Shown here one piece after another: positions 17,214 through 24,593 of a stretch of DNA of 55,109 nt. The position numbers and the translations under genes are program-made. The stretch spans positions 1-55,109 of the forward strand of contig NZ_KB904305.1 in NCBI RefSeq assembly GCF_000379925.1, given 5' to 3'. This stretch comes from Porphyromonas levii DSM 23370. Its GTDB lineage: Bacteria > Bacteroidota > Bacteroidia > Bacteroidales > Porphyromonadaceae. The stretch's first letter is position 1. Every line of letters starts with the position of its first letter. The notes beneath the pieces are model-generated. The model searched no databases. It saw only the letters and a program-made list of their open reading frames with translations, and was not told the DNA's origin.

Positions 17214-17728
17214 CGGAGTCGAAGCTACTTGTCGTCAATGACACAAATATTTTTATTGATCTTATTGAACTTGGACTGTACCGTGAGTTTATGCAGTTAG
17301 GATATACTGTTCACACAAATATATTTGTACTTAATGAACTTAAAGAGCTCCATCAAAAAGAGATTATAGAGAAGGTAGGAGGATTAATTATTGAGCAATT
17401 TGATTCCCCCAATTTCCAAGAGGAAATACTTCAGTTTTATGACGAGAGAACACGAAGGGGGCTTTCATTCCCTGATTGCACTGTACTCTACCAAGGGATA
17501 AAACTATCTGCAACAGTACTTACTGGAGACAGGAAAATGATCAAGAGTGCAAAGGAATTAGATGTTGATGTCCACGGGATTATTTACATTTTCGATAGGC
17601 TAGTGGCAACTGAACTTATTACTCATACTGTAGCACACGAGAAGCTAAAAGCCCTTTACGAAAGGAATAGACGACTGCCAGCGAAAGAGATTGAGAAACG
17701 GCTAGAACTTTGGAGTAAATCAATCTGA
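17210..17728 (+). CDS. PIN-domain ribonuclease, probable toxin
   Basis: A 172-residue PIN-fold protein: first acidic residue in VVNDTNIFID (D11), FVLNELKELHQKE in the middle, FPDCTVLYQG and LTGDRKMIKSAKEL near residues 85-112 supplying the other acidic ligands. PIN nucleases cut RNA and are common type II toxins. Coupled translation with the XRE-ImmA gene (ATGA overlap) and the following strong hairpin make this a two-gene toxin/antitoxin-like unit. Confidence 0.8.
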   Translation: MTESKLLVVNDTNIFIDLIELGLYREFMQLGYTVHTNIFVLNELKELHQKEIIEKVGGLIIEQFDSPNFQEEILQFYDERTRRGLSFPDCTVLYQGIKLSATVLTGDRKMIKSAKELDVDVHGIIYIFDRLVATELITHTVAHEKLKALYERNRRLPAKEIEKRLELWSKSI

Positions 17729-17817
17729 TAATATTGAATTTATTATTTGTAGACATAAGTTGAAAATATTTAGAAGGACACAAGTTAAACATTATAGTAG
17801 CTTAGACATATTGTAGT

Positions 17818-17849
17818 GGGCGTATCAAAACTAGTGTTTTGATACGCCC
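17818..17849 (+). terminator. terminator after the PIN gene
   Basis: Perfect 14-bp stem GGGCGTATCAAAAC/GTTTTGATACGCCC with a 4-nt TAGT loop. No long T-run follows, but the stem is very strong and could act in both directions between the convergent units. Confidence 0.7.
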
Positions 17850-17863
17850 TATAACATCTTCGA

Positions 17864-17905
17864 TGTCGGGACTTAAGACAATACTATATGAACAATATCC
17901 CGACA
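17864..17905 (-). terminator. possible terminator of the 19293-17937 operon
   Basis: 8-bp arms TGTCGGGA (17864-17871) and TCCCGACA (17898-17905) with a 26-nt loop, about 30 nt after the minus-strand stop at 17937. The long loop and lack of a T-run make it a weak call. Confidence 0.4.
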
Positions 17906-17936
17906 AACGAAACCTATAAATCGCAAACTACCATAT

Positions 17937-18314
17937 TCATCTACCGTTGAATTTGAACCCCATCTTAATACCACCCAACTTGCCATCTAAACGTTTTTGC
18001 TCTACCTCTAAGAAAGAGACACACTGGACTACTTGCCAGTCTTTGGCAATAATATCTTCTGGGGTATTACCATACCTAATATCTCCAAGAGCAAACCAAA
18101 ACTGAGGAACAGAAGCAGGGTTCTCTTCTAACATTATATCGATGTTGTTATACTCAGGCTTCCTGACCCCATTGACCTCTGTGCGTCTATAGTCTTCCTT
18201 CGTAAAAAGAACACTCCCATAACTCCAACCTGATCGCCTGATAAAGTAGCCTAAATACAAAAACCTCATCGCCCCAGGAAGGCTCATCTTCTCTTTTTTA
18301 ACAACATACTTCAT
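17937..18314 (-). CDS. DUF2829 family protein, Tad2-like (possible Thoeris anti-defence)
   Basis: A 125-residue protein. The DUF2829 pattern is visible: an N-terminal A-(M)-xFL-x-G-x-x-I-R-R-x-GW block (SLPGAMRFLYLGYFIRRSGW) and a C-terminal D-I-I-A-x-DW-Q-V-V block (EDIIAKDWQVV), with FALGDI between. Some phage DUF2829 proteins (Tad2) bind and sequester the cyclic ADP-ribose signal of Thoeris defence (known). That this copy does so is inference. It is the last gene of an operon started by an element promoter at 19325, so it may be made with the transfer functions. Confidence 0.6.
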   Translation of the reverse strand: MKYVVKKEKMSLPGAMRFLYLGYFIRRSGWSYGSVLFTKEDYRRTEVNGVRKPEYNNIDIMLEENPASVPQFWFALGDIRYGNTPEDIIAKDWQVVQCVSFLEVEQKRLDGKLGGIKMGFKFNGR

Positions 18315-18404
18315 TGAAACAACTTGTACTAATTCAATTCAAATTCAACAACACATAGAATATGAGACCGATTCCCCAGAATCGGATTCCACTATCTAGA
18401 CCTG

Positions 18405-18686
18405 TTATTTTGCACACTGAGCATAATATTTTTCTGATGGAGAAAGTCCCATTTCATCAGTCATCTTTTTCTTCAAACCACACTCTTCTATTAGCAACCT
18501 CAAAAGTAGATATGTCCACAAAGGACCTAATGCGAAAGCTGATATTAAGAACCAAAGCCAAAAACTACGACCCTCTCTATTTGCCTTATTCCCCACAAGG
18601 AAGCACAAAACGATACGAATAACTACAATGACCCACAACCACGCCAAAGCTGGTGCGATGAGGGATAGAATATCACTTGAATACAT
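18405..18686 (-). CDS. small two-helix membrane protein
   Basis: A 93-residue protein with two to three hydrophobic segments (ILSLIAPALAWLWVIVVIRIVLCFLVG and FWLWFLISAFALGPLWTYLLLRLLI) separated by a basic NKANREGRS turn, and a polar C-terminus. It lies 22 bp after the 18709-19293 gene and is probably co-transcribed. Family not recognised. Confidence 0.65.
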   Translation of the reverse strand: MYSSDILSLIAPALAWLWVIVVIRIVLCFLVGNKANREGRSFWLWFLISAFALGPLWTYLLLRLLIEECGLKKKMTDEMGLSPSEKYYAQCAK

Positions 18687-18708
18687 AACTTAAACCTTTA
18701 TTCAATCC

Positions 18709-19293
18709 TTAAATTTTACGCCCTTTATTCTTTACTTCGTCTTTAGGTACACGAATAGTTGCAGACTCTCTAGGTGCATCTATGGTCTTGTTGTATCTAT
18801 TCCTAGCATCTTCCTCGTAAGAGAAATTCATTGGTTCGTATGGGTATTTCCCAGCCCACTCCTTGAGTGAAAACACATAATCTTCATGCTCGTCAAGATT
18901 CCGACCAATCCTAACCATCATGTCTGCATCAATAGCAAAAGTGTCCCCGACCTGTTCTGGAACGACCTCATACGCTATGCGCTCACAAGCCACTGATAAC
19001 ATGTCCCTCCAAATGTCGAGCAACCCACTATCGGTAAATGGATTTATATTCCTCTCGTGAAGGATTTGTGCATCTTCTTCCCAAAAGTCCGCCATCTCAT
19101 CACGATAAAGAGATAATGCCTCATCTCCCTCTGAGTAATAAATGACATCGTCAGCAATGTTATACCTTAACTGATCAAGACATTCAAAACGATCGCTGTA
19201 AGAATCTCCAACAAAATCTTGAAGTGCCCTATACACCCGATCTTTACACTCATCCAAAAACTCTTCTTTCATCACTACAACTTTTTTATTCAA
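18709..19293 (-). CDS. uncharacterised acidic protein, first gene of the Tad2-like operon
   Basis: A 194-residue acidic soluble protein with alternating charged helices (EEFLDECKDRVYRALQDFVGDSY..., ACERIAYEVVPEQVGD). It ends PKDEVKNKGRKI, loosely like the basic GRxL tails of other element proteins. The element promoter at 19325-19386 gives a leader of about 25 nt to this ATG. Function unknown. Confidence 0.7.
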   Translation of the reverse strand: MNKKVVVMKEEFLDECKDRVYRALQDFVGDSYSDRFECLDQLRYNIADDVIYYSEGDEALSLYRDEMADFWEEDAQILHERNINPFTDSGLLDIWRDMLSVACERIAYEVVPEQVGDTFAIDADMMVRIGRNLDEHEDYVFSLKEWAGKYPYEPMNFSYEEDARNRYNKTIDAPRESATIRVPKDEVKNKGRKI

Positions 19294-19305
19294 CTTCTGT
19301 TACTA

Positions 19306-19322
19306 CTACCTTATCAAGGTAG
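19306..19322. promoter_or_regulatory. 7-bp inverted repeat in the 5' leader
   Basis: CTACCTT-ATC-AAGGTAG, right at the predicted transcription start of the 18709-19293 gene. It could be an operator or a leader hairpin. Confidence 0.4.
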
Positions 19323-19324
19323 GA

Positions 19325-19386
19325 CAAAAGTCTATATACCTTAAGACACCTCCTAAAAGTGGGGTATCGTGGCATGCAATTTCTCT
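19325..19386 (-). promoter_or_regulatory. element promoter copy 7 (drives 19293-17937 operon)
   Basis: -7 GACTTTTG at 19325-19332, -33 TTTT at 19355-19358, spacing 22. Core intact, no outer dyad, side palindrome TTTCT-CTGA-AGAAA. It lies in the divergent gap before the restriction enzyme gene but faces away from it. Confidence 0.8.
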
Positions 19387-19522
19387 GAAGAAAAAGAGAT
19401 AAAACCAAGAAGAGACTTCGATTAAGGAGATAAAAAGTAACGAGAACAGATAATTAAAATCAGTCTACACAATAATAATGTGTATATTTGCTATCGTATA
19501 ACAAGGGGAAACTACCCATTAT

Positions 19523-22500
19523 ATGAATAAGAGAAGTTATGACAGGAAAAGGGTTAGAGTACAACCTTATAGAATCAATTTCTTCTTAATCTCACAAACA
19601 GGAATGAAGACTATGGATATAATGAAATATATTACAACTTTGGGGTTTGTTCCAAAAGATGGAACGAACGGCATATATCATAAAACATATATTGATTATA
19701 CCATAGAAGTTGATTTTGAAAAACAGAGTATTAATTATGGCAATAGTATTATCGCAGAAAAAAGAACTACGCAAAATTTTTCACTGCCTGAAAATTTTGT
19801 AGTGCTTGAATGTGTTGATAGATTACTAATCAGAGGATATAAACCTCAGAATATTGTTCTTGAAAAGACTTGGCCTTCAGGACATGGTACTTCTGGGCGA
19901 CTAGATATTTGTGTTAATCGCGAAGACGGCACTCCATATATGCTTATTGAGTGTAAAACTTATGGTAAGGAGTACAATAGGGAATCAGCTAAAATCCATA
20001 AGGATGGAGGACAGCTATTTACTTATTTTCAATTATCTGGTGGTAAGGCGGATGTGCTAATGCTTTATGCTTCAGAATTGAAAGGAAGCAAATTTATATA
20101 TGTTAATGAAATAATAAAGATCGAAGATGCTTATCGCAATGGTGATGTAAAGGATGTTTACGAGAAATGGAATAAGCTCACTAAGGATAATGGAATCTTT
20201 GATTCTTGGGTACAACCATATAACTTCCAAAGCAAAGCATTAACTAAGGAACAACTGAAAGAGATAAAGACAGAGGATTCAAGCTTTATCTTCAATCGTT
20301 TCCTTGAAATACTACGTCACAACGTGGTATCTGACAAGGGTAATGCATTCAATAAGATATTTACACTTTTCTTGTGCAAGGTCTATGATGAAACGACTGC
20401 TGGTGAGGGGGAAGAGTTAAAGTTCCAATGGCTTGAAGGACGAGATAATCACGTTGATTTTCAACTTCGCCTGACAGACCTTTACCGTAAGGGGATGAAA
20501 AAGTTCTTGGATAGAACTGTTAGTGATTTCAACGAAGAGGATTTTGACAAGCGTTGTGCGAACCTAAATGAAGGTACTAAGCAGTATCTCTTGAAGGAGG
20601 TAAACAAGCTACGTCTTGAAAAGAATAATGAGTTTGCCATCAAGGAAGTGTATGATAATGCCTCTTTTGAAGAAAATGCAAAGGTTGTAAAAGAAGTGGT
20701 GGAGCTAATTCAAGGATATAGGATTCGCTATAATAAACGACAGCAATATCTATCCGACTTCTTTGAATTGTTACTGACTACCGGTCTCAAACAAGAGACT
20801 GGGCAGTTCTTTACACCTGTGCCGGTTGCTCAATTCATTATCAAGAGTCTCCCTTTGGACTCTATTGTGACAGAGAAACTTTCTCGCAAGGATGGGGAGA
20901 TTCTACCGTATATGATTGACTATGCAGCAGGGAGTGGCCACTTTATCACAGAGTTTATGCACGAAATACAGGACATCATAAATCGCTGTGATGCCTCCGA
21001 ATATATTGAAGAGACAAAAAAGCACATTATCAATTGGCAGCTCTCCCATTTTGATTGGGCGACAAACTATGTATATGGCATCGAAAAGGATTACCGACTT
21101 GTAAAGGTTGGTAAGGTGGGATGCTATTTGCATGGAGACGGTTTGGCAAATGTTATCCTTAGTGATGGGCTTGCTAATTTCTGCAATAACAAAGAGTACA
21201 AGGGTAAGTTACGCAAGCAGAGAAATGATGGACAAAAAGATAATCAGCAGTTCGATATAGTATTGAGTAACCCTCCATACTCAGTATCTTCATTCCGTCA
21301 AACTACTCGTGACTACTATACGGAGAAAGATTTTGAATTGTATAATTCACTGACAGACAATAGTTCTGAAATAGAATGTCTATTTATTGAGCGTACAAAG
21401 CAACTACTTAAAGATGGAGGTATAGCAGGTGTTGTACTGCCAAGTTCCATATTGAGTAACTCTGGTATCTATACCAAAGCTCGTGAGATTATATTACAAT
21501 ACTTTGATATTGTAGCTATAGCGGAGTTGGGTAGCAACACCTTTATGGCAACCAACACAAATACGGTTGTTCTGTTCCTGCGTCGCAGGGATAATTATTT
21601 TGCAACTAATACAAGGGTTGCAGTTGATACTTATTTCCGTACCTTAAATGATGTAACTATCAATGGCATTGAAAGCCCTGCTTCAAAATATGTGACTCAT
21701 GTTTGGGAAGGGCTTGATTATACCGATTATGTTACATTACTGCGGAAATCACCTAATGATAAAGTAAAGGCACACGAAATATATAAAGACTACAGGAAGA
21801 AACTTTCTTCCAAGACTGAAGCAAAGCTGTTAGAGGAAATACTAAGTATAGAAACAGAAAAACTTTTGTATTTCATATTGGCATATCCTCAAAAGGTTGT
21901 TGTTGTCAAGAGCGGAGAGAAGAATGTTGAAAAGCGATTCTTAGGTTATGAGTTTTCAAACCGTAGAGGCAACGAGGGCATCCACGCTATCCAAAGAGGA
22001 AAGAATATTGATGAATATACTCAACTATTTGATCCAAACAACTATGATAATCCTGATAAGGCAAGCACTTATGTGCATCGGGCTTTCAAGGGAGATTATG
22101 CATTACCGATAGCAGAGAGCATGCTGTCTCATATTAGTCGTGTGTCACTGATTGATATGCTTACTTTCGATCGTGATAATTTTGAAAAGAATATATCGTT
22201 GACAGCAAAAAAAAAAGTAGAAAGTAAGTTCCCTTTAGAATCTATTGAGGGATTAGCTAAGGTAATTCGTGGTGTTACTTACGCAAAAGAAGACCAAGTT
22301 CAGGAAGTAACAAATAATGTTGTGTTAACCGCAGACAATATAACATTGTCAGGTCATTTGGAAATCAATAAACTAATTTACCTCCAGCCTAACAAAAAAC
22401 TTGATTTAGACAAGGTGCTGAGAAAGAATGATTGTTTCGTTTGTTTTTCAAGTGGTAGCAAGGATCATGTGGGTAAAATCACTTTTATAGAGAAGGATAC

Positions 22501-23347
22501 ATCATTCTATGCAGGTGGTTTTATGGGCATAATTAGGACTTATTCTGATAAGGTACTTCCGAAATTTCTTTATACAGTATTAAATAGTGACTTATATAGA
22601 CAAATAATAAGAGACGAGAGTAGCGGTAACAATATCCGGAATTTATCGCAATCTATAGCTCTGATAAAAGTACCAGTTCCTCCTATCGATGTTCAGAAGC
22701 AGATAGTAGAGGAGATTGGAAAAGTTGATAAGTCTGTTTCGGATGCTATGCTACGGATTGATGAGTGTGAAAGTGATATAGAGAGTTTGCTATCCTCATT
22801 AAATTATGCAGATAGTACGCTAAATACTATTGCTCCATTTGCTACTAAGTCTATTAAATATAGTGACATAGAGTCTGAAACATATATTACAACCGATAAT
22901 ATGCTTCAGAACAAATTGGGTGTTATTCCATTTGAAGGAGTTGCAAATATATCATCTATCACCGGATATAAACCAGAGGATATATTGATTTCAAATATTC
23001 GTCCATACCTTAAAAAGATTTGGTTTGCAGACAAGGAGGGTGGATGCTCGAAAGATGTTCTCGTGCTTCGGTCTGCTGACACAAGTAAATATCTTCCTAA
23101 GTACATTTTCTATATGCTTCGTAGAGACTCTTTCTTTGACTATGTTATGGCTGGCAAGAAAGGAGTTAAGATGCCAAGGGGCAATAAGGAAGATATTATG
23201 AAGTACAAGATCCCAATGCCTCACATTGATGAACAAAAACGTATCGTAGCCCAGATAGAAGCATTAGAATTAGAGATTACTAAAGCTCGCACTTTAATAG
23301 AAAATGTAGCGAGTGAGAAACAGGCAATACTTGATAAGTATTTATAA
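19523..23347 (+). CDS. single-chain restriction-modification enzyme (nuclease-methylase-specificity fusion)
   Basis: A 1274-residue fusion. Residues ~85-160 hold a PD-(D/E)XK nuclease of the HSDR_N type (GRLDICV with D128, then E143-C-K145). Residues ~400-720 are an N6-adenine methylase of the HsdM type (FTPVPVAQFI; SAM motif AAGSGHF near 465; catalytic NPPYS near 583). From ~895 to the end two HsdS-like target-recognition domains are each closed by the typical IPVPPI/IPMPHI-x-EQKRIV helix. This is a type IIG-like layout with no helicase. Start: ATG 19523 has a 26-nt leader from a -7 TATATTTG (19483-19490), but an ATG at 19604-19622 is also possible. Confidence 0.88.
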   Translation: MNKRSYDRKRVRVQPYRINFFLISQTGMKTMDIMKYITTLGFVPKDGTNGIYHKTYIDYTIEVDFEKQSINYGNSIIAEKRTTQNFSLPENFVVLECVDRLLIRGYKPQNIVLEKTWPSGHGTSGRLDICVNREDGTPYMLIECKTYGKEYNRESAKIHKDGGQLFTYFQLSGGKADVLMLYASELKGSKFIYVNEIIKIEDAYRNGDVKDVYEKWNKLTKDNGIFDSWVQPYNFQSKALTKEQLKEIKTEDSSFIFNRFLEILRHNVVSDKGNAFNKIFTLFLCKVYDETTAGEGEELKFQWLEGRDNHVDFQLRLTDLYRKGMKKFLDRTVSDFNEEDFDKRCANLNEGTKQYLLKEVNKLRLEKNNEFAIKEVYDNASFEENAKVVKEVVELIQGYRIRYNKRQQYLSDFFELLLTTGLKQETGQFFTPVPVAQFIIKSLPLDSIVTEKLSRKDGEILPYMIDYAAGSGHFITEFMHEIQDIINRCDASEYIEETKKHIINWQLSHFDWATNYVYGIEKDYRLVKVGKVGCYLHGDGLANVILSDGLANFCNNKEYKGKLRKQRNDGQKDNQQFDIVLSNPPYSVSSFRQTTRDYYTEKDFELYNSLTDNSSEIECLFIERTKQLLKDGGIAGVVLPSSILSNSGIYTKAREIILQYFDIVAIAELGSNTFMATNTNTVVLFLRRRDNYFATNTRVAVDTYFRTLNDVTINGIESPASKYVTHVWEGLDYTDYVTLLRKSPNDKVKAHEIYKDYRKKLSSKTEAKLLEEILSIETEKLLYFILAYPQKVVVVKSGEKNVEKRFLGYEFSNRRGNEGIHAIQRGKNIDEYTQLFDPNNYDNPDKASTYVHRAFKGDYALPIAESMLSHISRVSLIDMLTFDRDNFEKNISLTAKKKVESKFPLESIEGLAKVIRGVTYAKEDQVQEVTNNVVLTADNITLSGHLEINKLIYLQPNKKLDLDKVLRKNDCFVCFSSGSKDHVGKITFIEKDTSFYAGGFMGIIRTYSDKVLPKFLYTVLNSDLYRQIIRDESSGNNIRNLSQSIALIKVPVPPIDVQKQIVEEIGKVDKSVSDAMLRIDECESDIESLLSSLNYADSTLNTIAPFATKSIKYSDIESETYITTDNMLQNKLGVIPFEGVANISSITGYKPEDILISNIRPYLKKIWFADKEGGCSKDVLVLRSADTSKYLPKYIFYMLRRDSFFDYVMAGKKGVKMPRGNKEDIMKYKIPMPHIDEQKRIVAQIEALELEITKARTLIENVASEKQAILDKYL

Positions 23348-23372
23348 AGTGAGAATGTATCTGTAGAGGCCC

Positions 23373-23428
23373 CCCCTTAAACCAGACAACTCAAATCTAG
23401 CATGTTTTGAGTTGTTTAGTTTAAGGGG
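23373..23428 (+). terminator. long hairpin terminator after the restriction enzyme
   Basis: Nested inverted repeat: outer arms CCCCTTAAAC (23373-23382) and GTTTAAGGGG (23419-23428), inner arms CAACTCAAA and TTTGAGTTG, about 26 bp after the stop. Confidence 0.75.
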
Positions 23429-23440
23429 AGTTATTATAGG

Positions 23441-23472
23441 GATATAGGGGTATCGTGGCATGCGAATTCTCT
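23441..23472 (-). promoter_or_regulatory. orphan half of the element core (copy 8)
   Basis: The core TGCCACGATACCCC is kept (minus strand), as is the palindrome CTCT-CC-AGAG next to it, but the -33 and -7 boxes are absent and no minus-strand gene follows. It looks like a remnant left when cargo was inserted or lost. Confidence 0.6.
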
Positions 23473-23567
23473 CCAGAGGAGGAGGAAAAAGAAAAAAGAG
23501 GAGGAGAGTGTGGTGAATACTTACGTAAGAATTAGCTAAAATAAACAGCAAAAAAACACTGTAAATA

Positions 23568-23599
23568 TTTGGTAATCTGTAGATAAATTGGTATCTTTA
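23568..23599 (+). promoter_or_regulatory. promoter of the 23682 gene
   Basis: -33 TTTG at 23568-23571, 20-nt spacer, -7 TATCTTTA at 23592-23599. The rest of the 23348-23681 gap holds the terminator hairpin, the orphan core and no gene. Confidence 0.55.
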
Positions 23600-23681
23600 T
23601 GTATGCAAAACAATACTAGAATTAAGTGCTAGTTGCGCTTCGGTATTAACAAAACGAACAAAACTAAATTTACATTGCAAC

Positions 23682-24407
23682 ATGAGTGATCCGTATTTAC
23701 TTGTAATCGCCGTATCAGCAATAATGCTGAAGGTCTTTCCAAAAGAGCCTCCTACAATTACTAGGAAAAAGGCGTTGATGTGGGTGACAATAGGTGGTAT
23801 GATGTTTATTTCTCTTCTGCAACTGATTTACTGGCTTACCCAGAAAGGGTTTGCTGGTGAGTACTATGCCTATGCACTGGGGAGCAACGATACCCCTAAA
23901 TTCTCAGATGCCCTGATAAGACATATCGCTTTCTTGATCGCCATTGTGCTACAGATAAAGCTGAGACCACTCCTAGGGTGGAGGGTAATGGAGGCAACTC
24001 CCAATTATAGCAATGGAGAGAAGGTCTCCGTTTCTCTCTTTTTCCTCGATGCAATAGTCCCAGTCCTGAAGTACCTCGCAGCACTTCTAGTCATAGGTCT
24101 CATTGAGAAGACTTTCAAGCTCGACTTTATCACAGATAAGATGAAAATTATCGCTCTCGGCATAGGGGTTATAATCGGGGTCATAGGTGCCATATACGGC
24201 TTTTACAGAACGATAAGAGAGAACTCCAGACTGTGTGGATCATGGTTAAGTGGCGTGGCAATAACGCTATTTATACTCTTCTATTATGGGGTAATTGTCT
24301 TCAGTGTTGTGTGCAACATTAGAGAGGTGATCTTGTTCTGGTTAGCAGTGGGTACGATGATCTTTTGTTCTGTGGTGTACGGAAAGGCTGTATGGAGGAG
24401 ATGGTAG
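23682..24407 (+). CDS. multi-pass membrane protein of unknown function
   Basis: A 241-residue inner-membrane protein with about six hydrophobic helices (ALMWVTIGGMMFISLLQLIYWL, HIAFLIAIVLQIKL, YLAALLVIGLI, IIALGIGVIIGVIGAIYGFY, VAITLFILFYYGVIVFSVVC, VILFWLAVGTMIFCSVVYG). No catalytic or transport motif is recognisable. It precedes a fimbrillin-like lipoprotein on the same strand, each with its own promoter. Possibly a cargo gene. Confidence 0.65.
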   Translation: MSDPYLLVIAVSAIMLKVFPKEPPTITRKKALMWVTIGGMMFISLLQLIYWLTQKGFAGEYYAYALGSNDTPKFSDALIRHIAFLIAIVLQIKLRPLLGWRVMEATPNYSNGEKVSVSLFFLDAIVPVLKYLAALLVIGLIEKTFKLDFITDKMKIIALGIGVIIGVIGAIYGFYRTIRENSRLCGSWLSGVAITLFILFYYGVIVFSVVCNIREVILFWLAVGTMIFCSVVYGKAVWRRW

Positions 24408-24446
24408 AAAAAGAAGAAAAGTTAAAACCAATTTTACGTTGAAATA

Positions 24447-24478
24447 TTTTTATATATAGATATATTTTAGTATCTTTA
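24447..24478 (+). promoter_or_regulatory. promoter of the 24594 lipoprotein gene
   Basis: -33 TTTT at 24447-24450 and -7 TATCTTTA at 24471-24478, 20 nt apart, in an A/T-rich tract. The -7 box is identical to that of the 23682 gene. Confidence 0.5.
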
Positions 24479-24593
24479 CATAGGAAAGACAACCGAACGA
24501 GATGACGCCCACTAAGAGCAATGGAAAACTACAAGTATGAGATGACCGTCGATCCCTGGATACAATACAATAACAGTTTGATGAACTTAAAAA

